DNA of 64,000 bases from contig CAZWEO010000007.1 of NCBI GenBank assembly GCA_964633115.1, positions 14,995 to 78,994 on the forward strand, read 5' to 3'. A model generated the notes under the pieces. It saw only the letters and a program-made list of their open reading frames with translations. It did no database searches and was not told the DNA's origin. Below, piece after piece: positions 26,673-34,988 of the stretch. Every line of letters starts with the position of its first letter. The stretch's first letter is position 1. Made by a program: the position numbers and the translations under genes. This DNA comes from B30-G6 sp964633115 (lineage in GTDB: Bacteria > Desulfobacterota > Desulfobacteria > Desulfobacterales > B30-G6).

Positions 26673-28118
26673 CTATTTAGAAGGCCGTTTGGCGGTCTGG
26701 ATCACATTGGATGTGCTAACACCTTCCAGCAGGGGCACAATGACTACCCGGCCACCATGTTTCTGGACGATATCGTGTCCCACAACCGTTGCAACCGTGT
26801 AATCACCACCTTTTACAAGGACATCCGGCTTAAAATGGCGTATCAAATTTTCAGGCGTTTCTTCTCCAAAAATGATCACTAAATCAACGCCCTTGATATT
26901 TGACAAGATGGCAGCACGTTCGCCTTCGGGTACGATCGGCCTGGACTGGCCTTTCAAATTCCTAACAGACGTATCGGAGTTGAGGCCCACAATGAGTCGA
27001 TCGCCTTGCTCAGAAGCAGCATGCAATAATTTAATATGCCCCACATGCAGGATATCAAAACATCCATTGGTAAAAACGATATGTTCACCTTGGGATCGCC
27101 ATTTGGCGATGAGATCCAAGGCGATGCGATCGCTAACAACCTTGTTGGTGCTGCCTTGGGCATTGTCCTGAATTACTTGCTGCAGGACAACACCATCGAT
27201 GGGCTGGGTGCCGATTTTGCCAACGACAATACCGGCAGCCAGGTTAGCCAATTCGGCCGCTTCGGGCATGGATATACCGGCACCATAGGCCGCGGCTGCC
27301 ATGGCGACAACCGTGTCGCCGGCCCCAGATACATCGAAAACTTCCTGCGTTTGGGCTGCAATCTGCTGCGTAGGTTGCGCCGTCCGAAAAAGTGACATGC
27401 CGCGCGCACCCTGTGTGACCAGCAGACATTCGAGTTGGAACTGCTGGATTGTTTTTTGGGCCTGGCTTTCCAACTGGGCATGGTCGTCGTCTTCAAACGG
27501 TGCAATCTGACTGAGTTCTAAACTGTTTGGGGTGATACAGAAGGCATTGCGATACGATTCCCAGGATACTCCTTTGGGATCGACAAATACAGGTATCTGT
27601 TTAGCCCGACATGCCGCGATCACATGGGTACTCATCTCTGCGGAGAGAGTACCCTTACCATAATCAGAAAGGATGACGGCAGTTGCCACGGCTAGGCTTT
27701 GTGTCAGGAATTTTTTAATTTGGTCGCTATGGTCAGCTCCGATGGGATCGGGTATTTCGTCATCCAGACGGAGCAGTTGCTGATTATGACCGATTATGCG
27801 CGTCTTGGTGGTTGTGGGGAGATTGGATCTGGTAATCAAAAAGTGCGGGATATCTGAAGTCTCAAGCAAGTCGACAACTTGTCGACCGGCTTCATCATTG
27901 CCGATGGCACCAATCAGGACCTGGGGGCAACCAAGGCCCTTTAAATTCATGGCCACATTGCCAGCACCGCCCAGATTCATGGTCTGGCGCCGAACTCGGA
28001 CCACGGGCACGGGCGCCTCGGGTGATATTCGCGCAACATTACCCCAGATATAGCGATCCAGGATAATATCGCCCACCACAATGACTTTGCTTGTTTGAAA
28101 CTCAGGAAATTTGATCAC
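26673..28118 (-). CDS. hldE: Bifunctional heptose-7-phosphate kinase / heptose-1-phosphate adenylyltransferase HldE
   Basis: A 481-residue fusion of the usual length. Residues 1-320 are a PfkB-type sugar kinase (NLGGAGNVAMNLKGLG, then DVSGAGDTVVAMAAAA with the catalytic Asp). Residues 345-481 are a nucleotidyltransferase (TNGCFDILHVGHIKLLH, carrying HxGH). Together they make D,D-heptose 1,7-bisphosphate and later ADP-D,D-heptose. Translation begins at GTG 28118 behind AAAGGTGG. The intermediate phosphatase GmhB is not in the window. Confidence 0.95.
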   Translation of the reverse strand: MIKFPEFQTSKVIVVGDIILDRYIWGNVARISPEAPVPVVRVRRQTMNLGGAGNVAMNLKGLGCPQVLIGAIGNDEAGRQVVDLLETSDIPHFLITRSNLPTTTKTRIIGHNQQLLRLDDEIPDPIGADHSDQIKKFLTQSLAVATAVILSDYGKGTLSAEMSTHVIAACRAKQIPVFVDPKGVSWESYRNAFCITPNSLELSQIAPFEDDDHAQLESQAQKTIQQFQLECLLVTQGARGMSLFRTAQPTQQIAAQTQEVFDVSGAGDTVVAMAAAAYGAGISMPEAAELANLAAGIVVGKIGTQPIDGVVLQQVIQDNAQGSTNKVVSDRIALDLIAKWRSQGEHIVFTNGCFDILHVGHIKLLHAASEQGDRLIVGLNSDTSVRNLKGQSRPIVPEGERAAILSNIKGVDLVIIFGEETPENLIRHFKPDVLVKGGDYTVATVVGHDIVQKHGGRVVIVPLLEGVSTSNVIQTAKRPSK

Positions 28119-28153
28119 ATGCCACCTTTGATTAAATCGGGCTATAGTTGGGG

Positions 28154-28705
28154 TTACAGCTCTGCCTCAATGCATTGAGCCCAATAATGTAGAATAAAAA
28201 TATGGATTTCCTGAATTTGGGGGGAAGTATGGGCAGGAGCTTTAATGGCGAAATCCACCATGGCTGCGAGATCCCCCCCGCTGGCACCGGTCAACCCAAT
28301 GGTAGCCATATGTTGATTGCGAGCTGCATCGACTGCTTGCAGAACATTTTTTGAAGTCCCTGAGGTTGACAGAGCGATCAAACAATCATCTTTTTGGCCG
28401 AGGGCTTCAATTTGGCGGCTAAAAATTGCATGATAACCATAATCATTGCCGACGGCGGTCAAAATTGATGTGTCGGTTGTCAGGGCAATGGCAGCTAACG
28501 ACTTTCTTTCCCGCAGAAAACGACCAACCAATTCTGCGGCAAAATGCTGAGAATCGGCCGCTGATCCACCATTGCCACAAATTAATATTTTTCCACCCTG
28601 GCGAACGCATGCCGTAAGCTGCTCGGTGGCACGTTCAATGGAATCAGACATCTCCGCTAATTTATTAAAATTGCTAATGTGGTCTTGAAGCACTTTCTCT
28701 AACAT
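28154..28705 (-). CDS. gmhA: Sedoheptulose 7-phosphate isomerase GmhA
   Basis: A 183-residue SIS-domain isomerase that converts sedoheptulose 7-phosphate to D,D-heptose 7-phosphate, the first step to ADP-heptose. Typical features are ILICGNGGSAADSQHFAAEL, LIALSTSGTSKNVL and the C-terminal His-containing QIQEIHIFILHYWAQ. It lies 35 bases upstream of hldE on the same strand and is surely cotranscribed with it. Confidence 0.95.
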   Translation of the reverse strand: MLEKVLQDHISNFNKLAEMSDSIERATEQLTACVRQGGKILICGNGGSAADSQHFAAELVGRFLRERKSLAAIALTTDTSILTAVGNDYGYHAIFSRQIEALGQKDDCLIALSTSGTSKNVLQAVDAARNQHMATIGLTGASGGDLAAMVDFAIKAPAHTSPQIQEIHIFILHYWAQCIEAEL

Positions 28706-28806
28706 AGGTGTATACGGATTCTATTGGTTATGATCTGTATTTATAAAACAGCATTATTATTTCAAAGATTAGATGAAAATCAAATCCCTTCCTTATAGCA
28801 TAAAGC

Positions 28807-29775
28807 TTATAGATATGGGTCATCCTGCTGTAAATAGTTTTTCACATAATCAACGATGGCATCTTCTAATTGGGTAAACTGGACCGGGCAATCGGTCGCT
28901 TTCAGCTTGTGCATATCCGCACAGGTATAGTTTTGATAGGCACTTCGAATGGGTCTGGGCATATCCATATAGTCGATGTTAACAGACAGATTCATTGCCT
29001 GGAATAAGGCTGCGGCTAGATCATTCCAGGAGCGGTCCTGACCAGTCCCAAGATTGTATAATCCATTTGTTGACGGGTTTTCTACCAACCACCCAATGAC
29101 ATCAGCACAGTCCTTAACATAAATAAAATCCCGACGTTGGCCCCCATCTGGATACTCAGGATGATAGGATTTAAACAACCGCAAAGAGCCATTGGCTCCT
29201 ATTTGCGTAAATCCTTTATAAACCAGGCTGCTCATGTCACCTTTGTGATATTCATTGGGACCAAATACATTAAAAAACTTAAGGCTGGCCAAATGAGGCA
29301 AGGCCTCATTGCGCACCGCCCAACAATCGAAAAGATGCTTGGTATAGGCATACATGTTCAGCGGTTTTAGGCAGTTAAGTTCGTCAACAACATCACTGAA
29401 ACCATGGGAACCGTCCCCATAGGTTGCCGCACTGGAAGCGTTGATAAAACGAACACCCTTTGCCAAGGCATGCGTTGCCAGGGTAACCGCGTAATGAAAA
29501 TTATTTTCCATTAAATAATCAGCGTCGGATTCGGTGGTGGAAGAACAAGCACCCAGATGGATGATGGTATCTGACTGGTCGAAACGGTGTTTTTCAATGG
29601 ATTCCAAAAAGACAGATTTATGGATATAATCGCGGTAACGCCGGTTAACGAGATTTTTCCATTTCAAGCTATTCCCCAGATTATCGACAACCAGAATGTC
29701 ATCTATGCCCTTGTTATTCAACATCCAGATGACGGCGCTGCCGATAAACCCAGCTCCACCAGTGACAATTATCAT
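28807..29775 (-). CDS. hldD: ADP-L-glycero-D-manno-heptose 6-epimerase HldD
   Basis: A 322-residue short-chain dehydrogenase/epimerase. The Rossmann motif TGGAGFIGSAV is followed by SSAATYGDGSHGF (catalytic Ser region) and the YxxxK pair in YAYTKHLFD. It inverts the C6 configuration of ADP-heptose, the last step before heptosyl transfer. AGGAGG lies about 8 bases before the ATG. It is the first gene of the leftward heptose operon (hldD-gmhA-hldE). Confidence 0.94.
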   Translation of the reverse strand: MIIVTGGAGFIGSAVIWMLNNKGIDDILVVDNLGNSLKWKNLVNRRYRDYIHKSVFLESIEKHRFDQSDTIIHLGACSSTTESDADYLMENNFHYAVTLATHALAKGVRFINASSAATYGDGSHGFSDVVDELNCLKPLNMYAYTKHLFDCWAVRNEALPHLASLKFFNVFGPNEYHKGDMSSLVYKGFTQIGANGSLRLFKSYHPEYPDGGQRRDFIYVKDCADVIGWLVENPSTNGLYNLGTGQDRSWNDLAAALFQAMNLSVNIDYMDMPRPIRSAYQNYTCADMHKLKATDCPVQFTQLEDAIVDYVKNYLQQDDPYL

Positions 29776-29833
29776 GCTTCCATCCTCCTAAGTTGAGTAT
29801 TCGAAAAACCATTGCTCAAATTAGGTTAAATTA

Positions 29834-29943
29834 ATAAAATCGTGCAAAGATTTTATAGCAACTCGACATTTGTTTTTGCAAGCACCATTTTATTCTGCTA
29901 ATAAAAACAGTATGTCAGAAGAACGCTGACATACTGTTTTTAT
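29834..29943. terminator. Two hairpins in the hldD/Trm112 divergent spacer
   Basis: ATAAAATC (29834-29841) pairs with GATTTTAT (29849-29856), a short member of the dispersed palindrome family. A stronger 18-bp perfect stem follows: ATAAAAACAGTATGTCAG (29901-29918) with its complement at 29926-29943 around a 7-base loop. The T-run in the right arm is terminator-like, yet the element lies in a divergent spacer where no gene obviously ends. It could protect the Trm112 gene from read-through or affect its leader. Confidence 0.6.
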
Positions 29944-30014
29944 GAGGAGCGGCTTCGCCACTCGGTCTTATGAAAAACGGTTAAACAATCAAGATATTAA
30001 TGAGAGGGGGAATG

Positions 30015-30182
30015 ATGGCAATCAAGCAGGAACTACTTGATATTCTAGCCTGCCCAAAATGCAAAGGTGATATTTATCTGAACGAGAATGGTGAGGGGCT
30101 GAATTGTGATGCCTGCAGCTTGATGTATGAAATTCGGGACGATATCCCTATCATGCTGATTGACGAGGCCAAACCCATTTAG
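30015..30182 (+). CDS. Trm112 family protein (YcaR-like)
   Basis: A 55-residue zinc-ribbon protein. It contains CPKC near the N-terminus (LACPKCKGDI) and CDAC further on (LNCDACSLMYEI), then DDIPIMLIDEA, which is the Trm112/YcaR pattern. Trm112 proteins activate methyltransferases in eukaryotes and archaea; bacterial small homologues often sit near lipid A genes and their role is unclear. GAGGGGG at 30004-30010 favours the ATG at 30015 over 30000 or 30012. Confidence 0.88.
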   Translation: MAIKQELLDILACPKCKGDIYLNENGEGLNCDACSLMYEIRDDIPIMLIDEAKPI

Positions 30183-30367
30183 TCCCCATCCATAAGTGGT
30201 CTTTTCGCGTCCTATCGGCGTTGGGCGGTATGATTTCATTCCTCAAAATAGTTCACTATTCGGGCGGATTAAATACGCCGTCCGTTTTGACATAATACGC
30301 AATCTCAATTTCTGCAAAGATACGAACTATCAAATGCCCGTTTGTTCTGCAAAGCGAAGTAATACCA

Positions 30368-30940
30368 ATGAGTCAACCAAAATCATCCAAGCCTGCCAAG
30401 CTCATCATTGGTTTTTTTTTAGGTAATAAGGACCTGAGTGAGCCTGTCATTGAAAGCCTGGTACAACGCTATGACCAGATGGATGTCATCAGTGAATGGA
30501 TACCCTTTGATGAAACGGCCTATTATGAGCCCGAAATGGGCCACCCACTCTATCGGCGAATGTTGGCCTTTAAAAATCTGATCCATCAGAACCAATTGGC
30601 CCAAATCAAACTTGAGACCAATAAAATCGAATCACAGTTTGCAGTAAATGGTAAACGGAAAGTTAATATTGATCCGGGCTATCTGTTGCTGGAACGGTTG
30701 GTACTGGCAACCGGCAAAAATTTTTCACATCGCATCTATATTGGTAAAGACATATATGCCGATTTAACTTTAATCTACCGACAGGGTCGGTTTGAATCTT
30801 TGCCCTGGACTTTTCCCGATTACGCTGGTGTGCAGATTCAGCAATTTTTACAGCGCGTACGGTCTAAATATGCGCTAGATCTGAAAAAGGATTCAAGGAT
30901 TCAAGGGTTCGAGGATTCGAGTGAGTTAAATGATGATTGA
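30368..30940 (+). CDS. DUF4416 family protein
   Basis: A 190-residue protein. KLIIGFFLGNKDLSEPVIES, WIPFDETAYYEPEMGHPLYR and the NIDPGYLLLERLVLATGK segment mark the DUF4416 family, common in Desulfobacterota and other anaerobes. No known catalytic motif is visible. The last 17 residues (KDSRIQGFEDSSELNDD) are encoded by an intergenic-type repeat and look like an accidental extension. The function is unknown. Confidence 0.82.
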   Translation: MSQPKSSKPAKLIIGFFLGNKDLSEPVIESLVQRYDQMDVISEWIPFDETAYYEPEMGHPLYRRMLAFKNLIHQNQLAQIKLETNKIESQFAVNGKRKVNIDPGYLLLERLVLATGKNFSHRIYIGKDIYADLTLIYRQGRFESLPWTFPDYAGVQIQQFLQRVRSKYALDLKKDSRIQGFEDSSELNDD

Positions 30941-31098
30941 TTTTGATATGTTTTTTAACGCACTGGGTGGTTAGGAAGCTGGAAGGCCTTAAAGTAGCAT
31001 TCTGCTGTAAGCTATCAGCGGCCTAACAGCCTAACAGCCTTCAGCCTAATAGCCTCACTTGAACCCTGGGATCCTCGGACCCTTGACCCCTTCAGGTT
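30889..31098. repeat. Inverted repeat pair flanking a TAGGCTGTTAGGC copy after DUF4416
   Basis: The left arm CAAGGGTTCGAGGATTC (about 30901-30917) lies inside the DUF4416 3' end. The right arm (about 31060-31092, GGATCCTCGGACCCTTG) is its near reverse complement. Between them, 31019-31056 holds GCCTAACAGCCTAACAGCC, a copy of the dispersed family in reverse orientation. Confidence 0.65.
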
Positions 31099-31163
31099 CT
31101 ATGGGTGAAATTGAAAATTTGCAAATAATCTGAGTTTAAACACGATAGGGGAGCTAAAACAGA

Positions 31164-32045
31164 ATGCTCAAAAGTATGACCGCTTACGCTGACGGCGAGC
31201 AATCCACCGATGATATGTCCATAAGCGTTGAGATCAAAACGGTTAACAGCCGCCATCTTGACGTCCAACCTCGAATTAATCATGAGTACCGGGCCCTCGA
31301 AGATAAAATTAAGGCCCAGATTGCCGGTTCGGTTGTACGCGGACGAATCGACGTCAAGATTCAGATTCGTGAAACTTCCGAGGCTGCGGTTGCGTTTGAA
31401 GTGGATCAAGCCAAGGCCAAAGCTCTATACCAGGCATGGGGGAGCTTGCAAAGCCTTTTAGGCCAAGAAGGCCCCTTGCCACTGGAATTAATTGTTTCCA
31501 GAAATGACATTATTATACCCCAAAAGGCGGTTTCCGATCTCGACAATGTTTGGATTCATTTGACCGGATGTTTGCGGACAGTGCTGACGGCAGTTGAGGA
31601 GATGCGTAAGCAAGAAGGGGATTATATCGCCAAGGATTTCCAAGAGCGCCTGAATTTTCTTTCTCAAAGTGTCGGCCAAATTGAATCCGCCAGCGCCGAT
31701 GTATCTGCCCAATACAAACAACGCTTGATGGAGCGCATTGCGATCCTAACTGAAGATCGTCACTCCTTAGACGAAGGTCGCCTTGAGCAAGAGGTTGCAT
31801 ATCTTGCTGATAAAAGCGATATTTCTGAGGAGGTGCTACGGGTCCGTAGCCATCTGGAGCAATTTAAAGCCATAATGACCGGAGACGGGCCTGCTGGGCA
31901 GAAATTGAATTTTCTATTGCAGGAAATCAATCGGGAATTCAACACCATCGGTTCCAAAGCAGGTAAAACCGAAATTGCCCATTTGGTAGTAGATGTTAAA
32001 TCCGAGTTGGAGAAGATACGCGAGCAGGTCCAGAACATCGAATAA
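31164..32045 (+). CDS. yicC: YicC family endoribonuclease-like protein
   Basis: A 293-residue YicC protein of normal length: N-terminal LKSMTAYADGE, VEIKTVNSRHLDVQPRI, and C-terminal LNFLLQEINREFNTIGSKAG with a following long helix. YicC-type proteins have been linked to RNA cleavage and small-RNA decay. It is followed by remA, gmk and rlmB in an order widely conserved in Desulfobacterota. Two tandem TAA codons end the frame and the second starts a palindrome. Confidence 0.92.
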   Translation: MLKSMTAYADGEQSTDDMSISVEIKTVNSRHLDVQPRINHEYRALEDKIKAQIAGSVVRGRIDVKIQIRETSEAAVAFEVDQAKAKALYQAWGSLQSLLGQEGPLPLELIVSRNDIIIPQKAVSDLDNVWIHLTGCLRTVLTAVEEMRKQEGDYIAKDFQERLNFLSQSVGQIESASADVSAQYKQRLMERIAILTEDRHSLDEGRLEQEVAYLADKSDISEEVLRVRSHLEQFKAIMTGDGPAGQKLNFLLQEINREFNTIGSKAGKTEIAHLVVDVKSELEKIREQVQNIE

Positions 32046-32067
32046 TAAATTCGCTGCGCGAATTTAT
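32045..32067. repeat. Palindrome between yicC and remA
   Basis: TAAATTCGC (32046-32054) pairs with GCGAATTTA (32058-32066) around TGC. It starts at the yicC stop and ends just before the GGGGGA ribosome site of remA. There is no T-run, so termination is unlikely. Confidence 0.75.
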
Positions 32068-32080
32068 AAGGGGGAAAGAC

Positions 32081-32332
32081 ATGGAAAAGGCATTATTGAA
32101 TATCGGTTTTGGCAACACCGTTGTCGCGGAGCGGGTGGTCAGTATCGTGGCGCCCAACTCAGCCCCCATGAAACGCCTAAAGGACGAAGCCAAAGATGAC
32201 CGGCGGCTCATCGACGCCACCCATGGTCGTCGGACCCGTGCGATCATAATTATGGACAGTAATCATATTGTCTTGTCGGCCATACAGGCGGAGACCATTT
32301 CGCAGCGGTATAGCCTACTCAAAGAAGAATAA
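32081..32332 (+). CDS. RemA/DUF370 family regulator
   Basis: An 83-residue protein of the RemA (DUF370) family: LLNIGFGNTVVAERVVSIVA, the basic DATHGRRTRAIIIMD and HIVLSAIQAETISQRY. In Bacillus, RemA is a ring-forming DNA-binding activator of matrix genes. In Desulfobacterota the gene is fixed between yicC and gmk and its target is unknown. Its stop codon is the first three bases of a palindrome whose last base is the first base of the gmk start. Confidence 0.9.
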   Translation: MEKALLNIGFGNTVVAERVVSIVAPNSAPMKRLKDEAKDDRRLIDATHGRRTRAIIIMDSNHIVLSAIQAETISQRYSLLKEE

Positions 32333-32350
32333 ATTTGCGGGGCAAATTTA
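32330..32350. repeat. Palindrome joining the remA stop to the gmk start
   Basis: TAAATTTGC (32330-32338) pairs with GCAAATTTA (32342-32350) around GGG. The TAA is the remA stop and the final A is the first base of the gmk ATG, so the whole intercistronic gap is one hairpin. Confidence 0.8.
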
Positions 32351-32928
32351 TGAATTACGGAAAGGGAAATCTATTCGTGGTGTCGGCGCCATCGGGTGCC
32401 GGAAAAACGACACTGTGCAGAGCATTACGCCAAGCCTATGCGGATATCCGTTATTCCATTTCGCATACCACCCGTAAACCGCGCCCGGGCGAAACCAACG
32501 CTGTTGATTATTATTTCACTAACGAAGCCGAGTTTCTTAGGATGCGGGATCAAGGCCAATGGGCAGAATGGGCCCAAGTTCACGGGTATTACTACGGCAC
32601 TTTAATGCAAAATCTGGATCAGGCCCTAACAAAGGGTCGGGATATCCTGTTGGATATCGATGTTCAGGGCACCCGGCAGCTTCTACAACGCTATCCTGAA
32701 GCGGTTACAATCTTTATCATGGCGCCATCTTTGGAAATTTTACGACAGCGATTGCAAAACCGGGCTACAGATGATCCTGAGACCATTGACCGACGTTTAC
32801 ACAATGCTGAAAAAGAGATCGCCCAGAAATCAATTTATCGCCATGTAATCGTTAATGATGACTTGGAACGGGCCACCAAGGAATTTATTCAAATTGTCGC
32901 CGATTACCACAGCAGCATTTATGCTTGA
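32350..32928 (+). CDS. gmk: Guanylate kinase
   Basis: A 192-residue guanylate kinase that makes GDP from GMP. It has the P-loop VVSAPSGAGKTTLCRAL, the GMP-binding SISHTTRKPRPGETNAVDYYF and the lid ILLDIDVQGTRQL. I chose ATG 32350 (MNYGKGNLFV) over an in-frame TTG at 32335 inside the remA-gmk palindrome. No canonical Shine-Dalgarno is free, because the upstream bases belong to the hairpin, so translation may depend on coupling to remA. It overlaps the rlmB frame at its stop. Confidence 0.95.
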   Translation: MNYGKGNLFVVSAPSGAGKTTLCRALRQAYADIRYSISHTTRKPRPGETNAVDYYFTNEAEFLRMRDQGQWAEWAQVHGYYYGTLMQNLDQALTKGRDILLDIDVQGTRQLLQRYPEAVTIFIMAPSLEILRQRLQNRATDDPETIDRRLHNAEKEIAQKSIYRHVIVNDDLERATKEFIQIVADYHSSIYA

Positions 32929-32951
32929 TGCCAGAATTGGATGCAAGGCCG

Positions 32952-33695
32952 ATGAATGAATTAATCTACGGATATCATCCAGTACGAGAATCCCTGCGGG
33001 CTGGTAGGCGACATATTTCCAAAATTTATATAACTGAAAATAAAAGAGGTTCACGGTATACAGATATCCAATCCCTGGCGAAAGCGGCCCAGGTTCCAGT
33101 TAACCACCTAGCCCCAAATGATTTAAACGCCATGCTGGGCGCATCGGGAAATCAAGGCGTTTGTGCATCGTGCGGTCCATATCAATGTACCCACCTGGAT
33201 GAATTACTGCAGAAATCCCTTCACAAAAATCCCTTGATCCTGCTGGTAGATCAAGTCGTTGATCCCCAGAACCTGGGAGCCCTGATACGAACTGCCTATT
33301 GTGCCGGCTTAAATGGCGTGATCATCACCAAAGATCGTGCGGCCGGACCTTCTCCGGCAGTTTCCAAAGCATCTGCGGGTGCCATGGAGTATATGTCCTT
33401 GACCCGTGTTACCAATATGGTTACAACCATAAAAAAGCTGAAGAAAGTTGGCATTTGGATTGCCGGTCTTGAAGGTTCAGCGGGGCAGAGTATTTATACC
33501 TGCGATTTGACCGGTCCGCTGGCCTTGGTTGTTGGCAGCGAGGAAAGAGGGATGCGTGCATTGGTTAAAAAAAATTGCGATTTGTTGCTGGCGGTGCCCC
33601 AGATTGGACATATTGATTCCTTGAACGCCGCGGTTGCTGGCGGTGTGGTTATGTATGAGGCGTTCAGGCAGAGAAACAAAGATATTTCAGCATAA
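32952..33695 (+). CDS. rlmB: 23S rRNA 2'-O-methyltransferase RlmB-type (SpoU family)
   Basis: A 247-residue SpoU/TrmH methyltransferase. The N-terminal substrate domain starts NELIYGYHPVRESLRAG. The knotted SAM-binding domain has LLVDQVVDPQNLGALIRTAY, LALVVGSEERGMRALV and the C-terminal IDSLNAAVAGGVVMYEA, the three SpoU motifs. RlmB methylates the ribose of G2251 of 23S rRNA; the exact target here is by homology. The ATG at 32952 matches the family start, but upstream in-frame starts (TTG 32925, ATG 32928) would overlap the gmk stop. Confidence 0.9.
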   Translation: MNELIYGYHPVRESLRAGRRHISKIYITENKRGSRYTDIQSLAKAAQVPVNHLAPNDLNAMLGASGNQGVCASCGPYQCTHLDELLQKSLHKNPLILLVDQVVDPQNLGALIRTAYCAGLNGVIITKDRAAGPSPAVSKASAGAMEYMSLTRVTNMVTTIKKLKKVGIWIAGLEGSAGQSIYTCDLTGPLALVVGSEERGMRALVKKNCDLLLAVPQIGHIDSLNAAVAGGVVMYEAFRQRNKDISA

Positions 33696-33758
33696 ACACA
33701 TTAAGGCATTACCAATACTGTGCATGCCGGTTCTGGTTGGTAAAGAAAAGAGGACACC

Positions 33759-34964
33759 ATGAAAATTACATTCAAGGCTGGAAACTTAAAAGTTCCCGAT
33801 GAGGCCAGCATACCTTTTATCGAAGGTGACGGAATCGGCCCGGATATTTGGCAGGCGGCCAAGAACGTTATGGATAGCGCGATTACGAAAACATACGGCT
33901 CCCAAAGAAAAATAATTTGGCAGGAAGTATACGCAGGGGAGAAAGGAAAGCGCAAGACCGGTGAATGGTTGCCCCAGGCAACCTTGGATACCATCAAAGA
34001 ATATGTGGTTGCCATTAAGGGTCCGTTGACCACCCCTGTGGGTGAAGGTATTCGCAGTGTGAATGTAGCCATCCGCCAAATGCTAGACCTGTATGCTTGT
34101 GTGCGGCCGGTGGCCTATATCGATACGGTGCCGAGTCCGATGAAGCATCCTGAACGCATCGATATGGTCGTGTTTCGGGAAAACACGGAGGATCTGTACG
34201 CCGGGATCGAATGGCAGGCCGGCGATGCCAAGGTGGAGCAGGTAAAAGCATTTCTGGCAGAACAGATGGATGTGAATTTAACGGGAAATACAGGCATTGG
34301 CATCAAGCCTATCAGCGAAGCAAACACCAAACGACTGGTTGCACGAGCTATAAGCTATGCTATCGACAAGCAGATGAAATCCGTCACCCTCATGCATAAA
34401 GGCAATATCATGAAATACACCGAAGGTGCCTTCATGAAATGGGGTTATGAAGTGGCGACGGAGGCTTTTAGCGATGTCGTTATCTCGGAAACCGACCTTT
34501 ATGGTCAATATGAAGGCCGACAGCCAGACGGCAAAATCGTCATAAAGGACCGCATTGCCGACATGCTGTTTCAGCAGGTGCTGTTGCGACCGGATGAGTT
34601 TGATGTTATCGCCACCCCCAATTTGAATGGAGACTATATCTCAGATGCATTGGCAGCACAGGTGGGAGGCCTGGGGATGGCGCCGGGTGCCAACATCGGT
34701 GATGCATGTGCCGTTTTCGAGGCCACCCATGGTACGGCACCCAAATATGCCGGACAAGATAAGGTCAATCCAAGTTCGTTGATTCTGTCTGGCGCTATGA
34801 TGCTCGATCATTTGCACTGGATTGAAGCCGCAGCCACCATCCGATCGGCGTTGCAGGCAACTATCCGGCAGCGCATTGTAACCTATGATCTGGCACGACA
34901 GATCGAAGGGGCCCAGGAAGTGGCTTGTTCTGAATTTGCTGCCGCCATTGTTCGGGCATTGTAA
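33759..34964 (+). CDS. icd: Isocitrate dehydrogenase, NADP-dependent
   Basis: A 401-residue decarboxylating dehydrogenase of the E. coli-like Icd type. It shows PFIEGDGIGPDIW, the substrate-binding SVNVAIRQMLDLYACVRPV, FRENTEDLYAGIEW, the metal site NLNGDYISDALAAQVGGLG, and GTAPKYAGQDKVNPSSLIL. It converts isocitrate to 2-oxoglutarate. It stands alone between rlmB and comF with 60 and 25 bases of spacer. Confidence 0.94.
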   Translation: MKITFKAGNLKVPDEASIPFIEGDGIGPDIWQAAKNVMDSAITKTYGSQRKIIWQEVYAGEKGKRKTGEWLPQATLDTIKEYVVAIKGPLTTPVGEGIRSVNVAIRQMLDLYACVRPVAYIDTVPSPMKHPERIDMVVFRENTEDLYAGIEWQAGDAKVEQVKAFLAEQMDVNLTGNTGIGIKPISEANTKRLVARAISYAIDKQMKSVTLMHKGNIMKYTEGAFMKWGYEVATEAFSDVVISETDLYGQYEGRQPDGKIVIKDRIADMLFQQVLLRPDEFDVIATPNLNGDYISDALAAQVGGLGMAPGANIGDACAVFEATHGTAPKYAGQDKVNPSSLILSGAMMLDHLHWIEAAATIRSALQATIRQRIVTYDLARQIEGAQEVACSEFAAAIVRAL

Positions 34965-34988
34965 TACAAATCGTGTAATGCTCTTATT

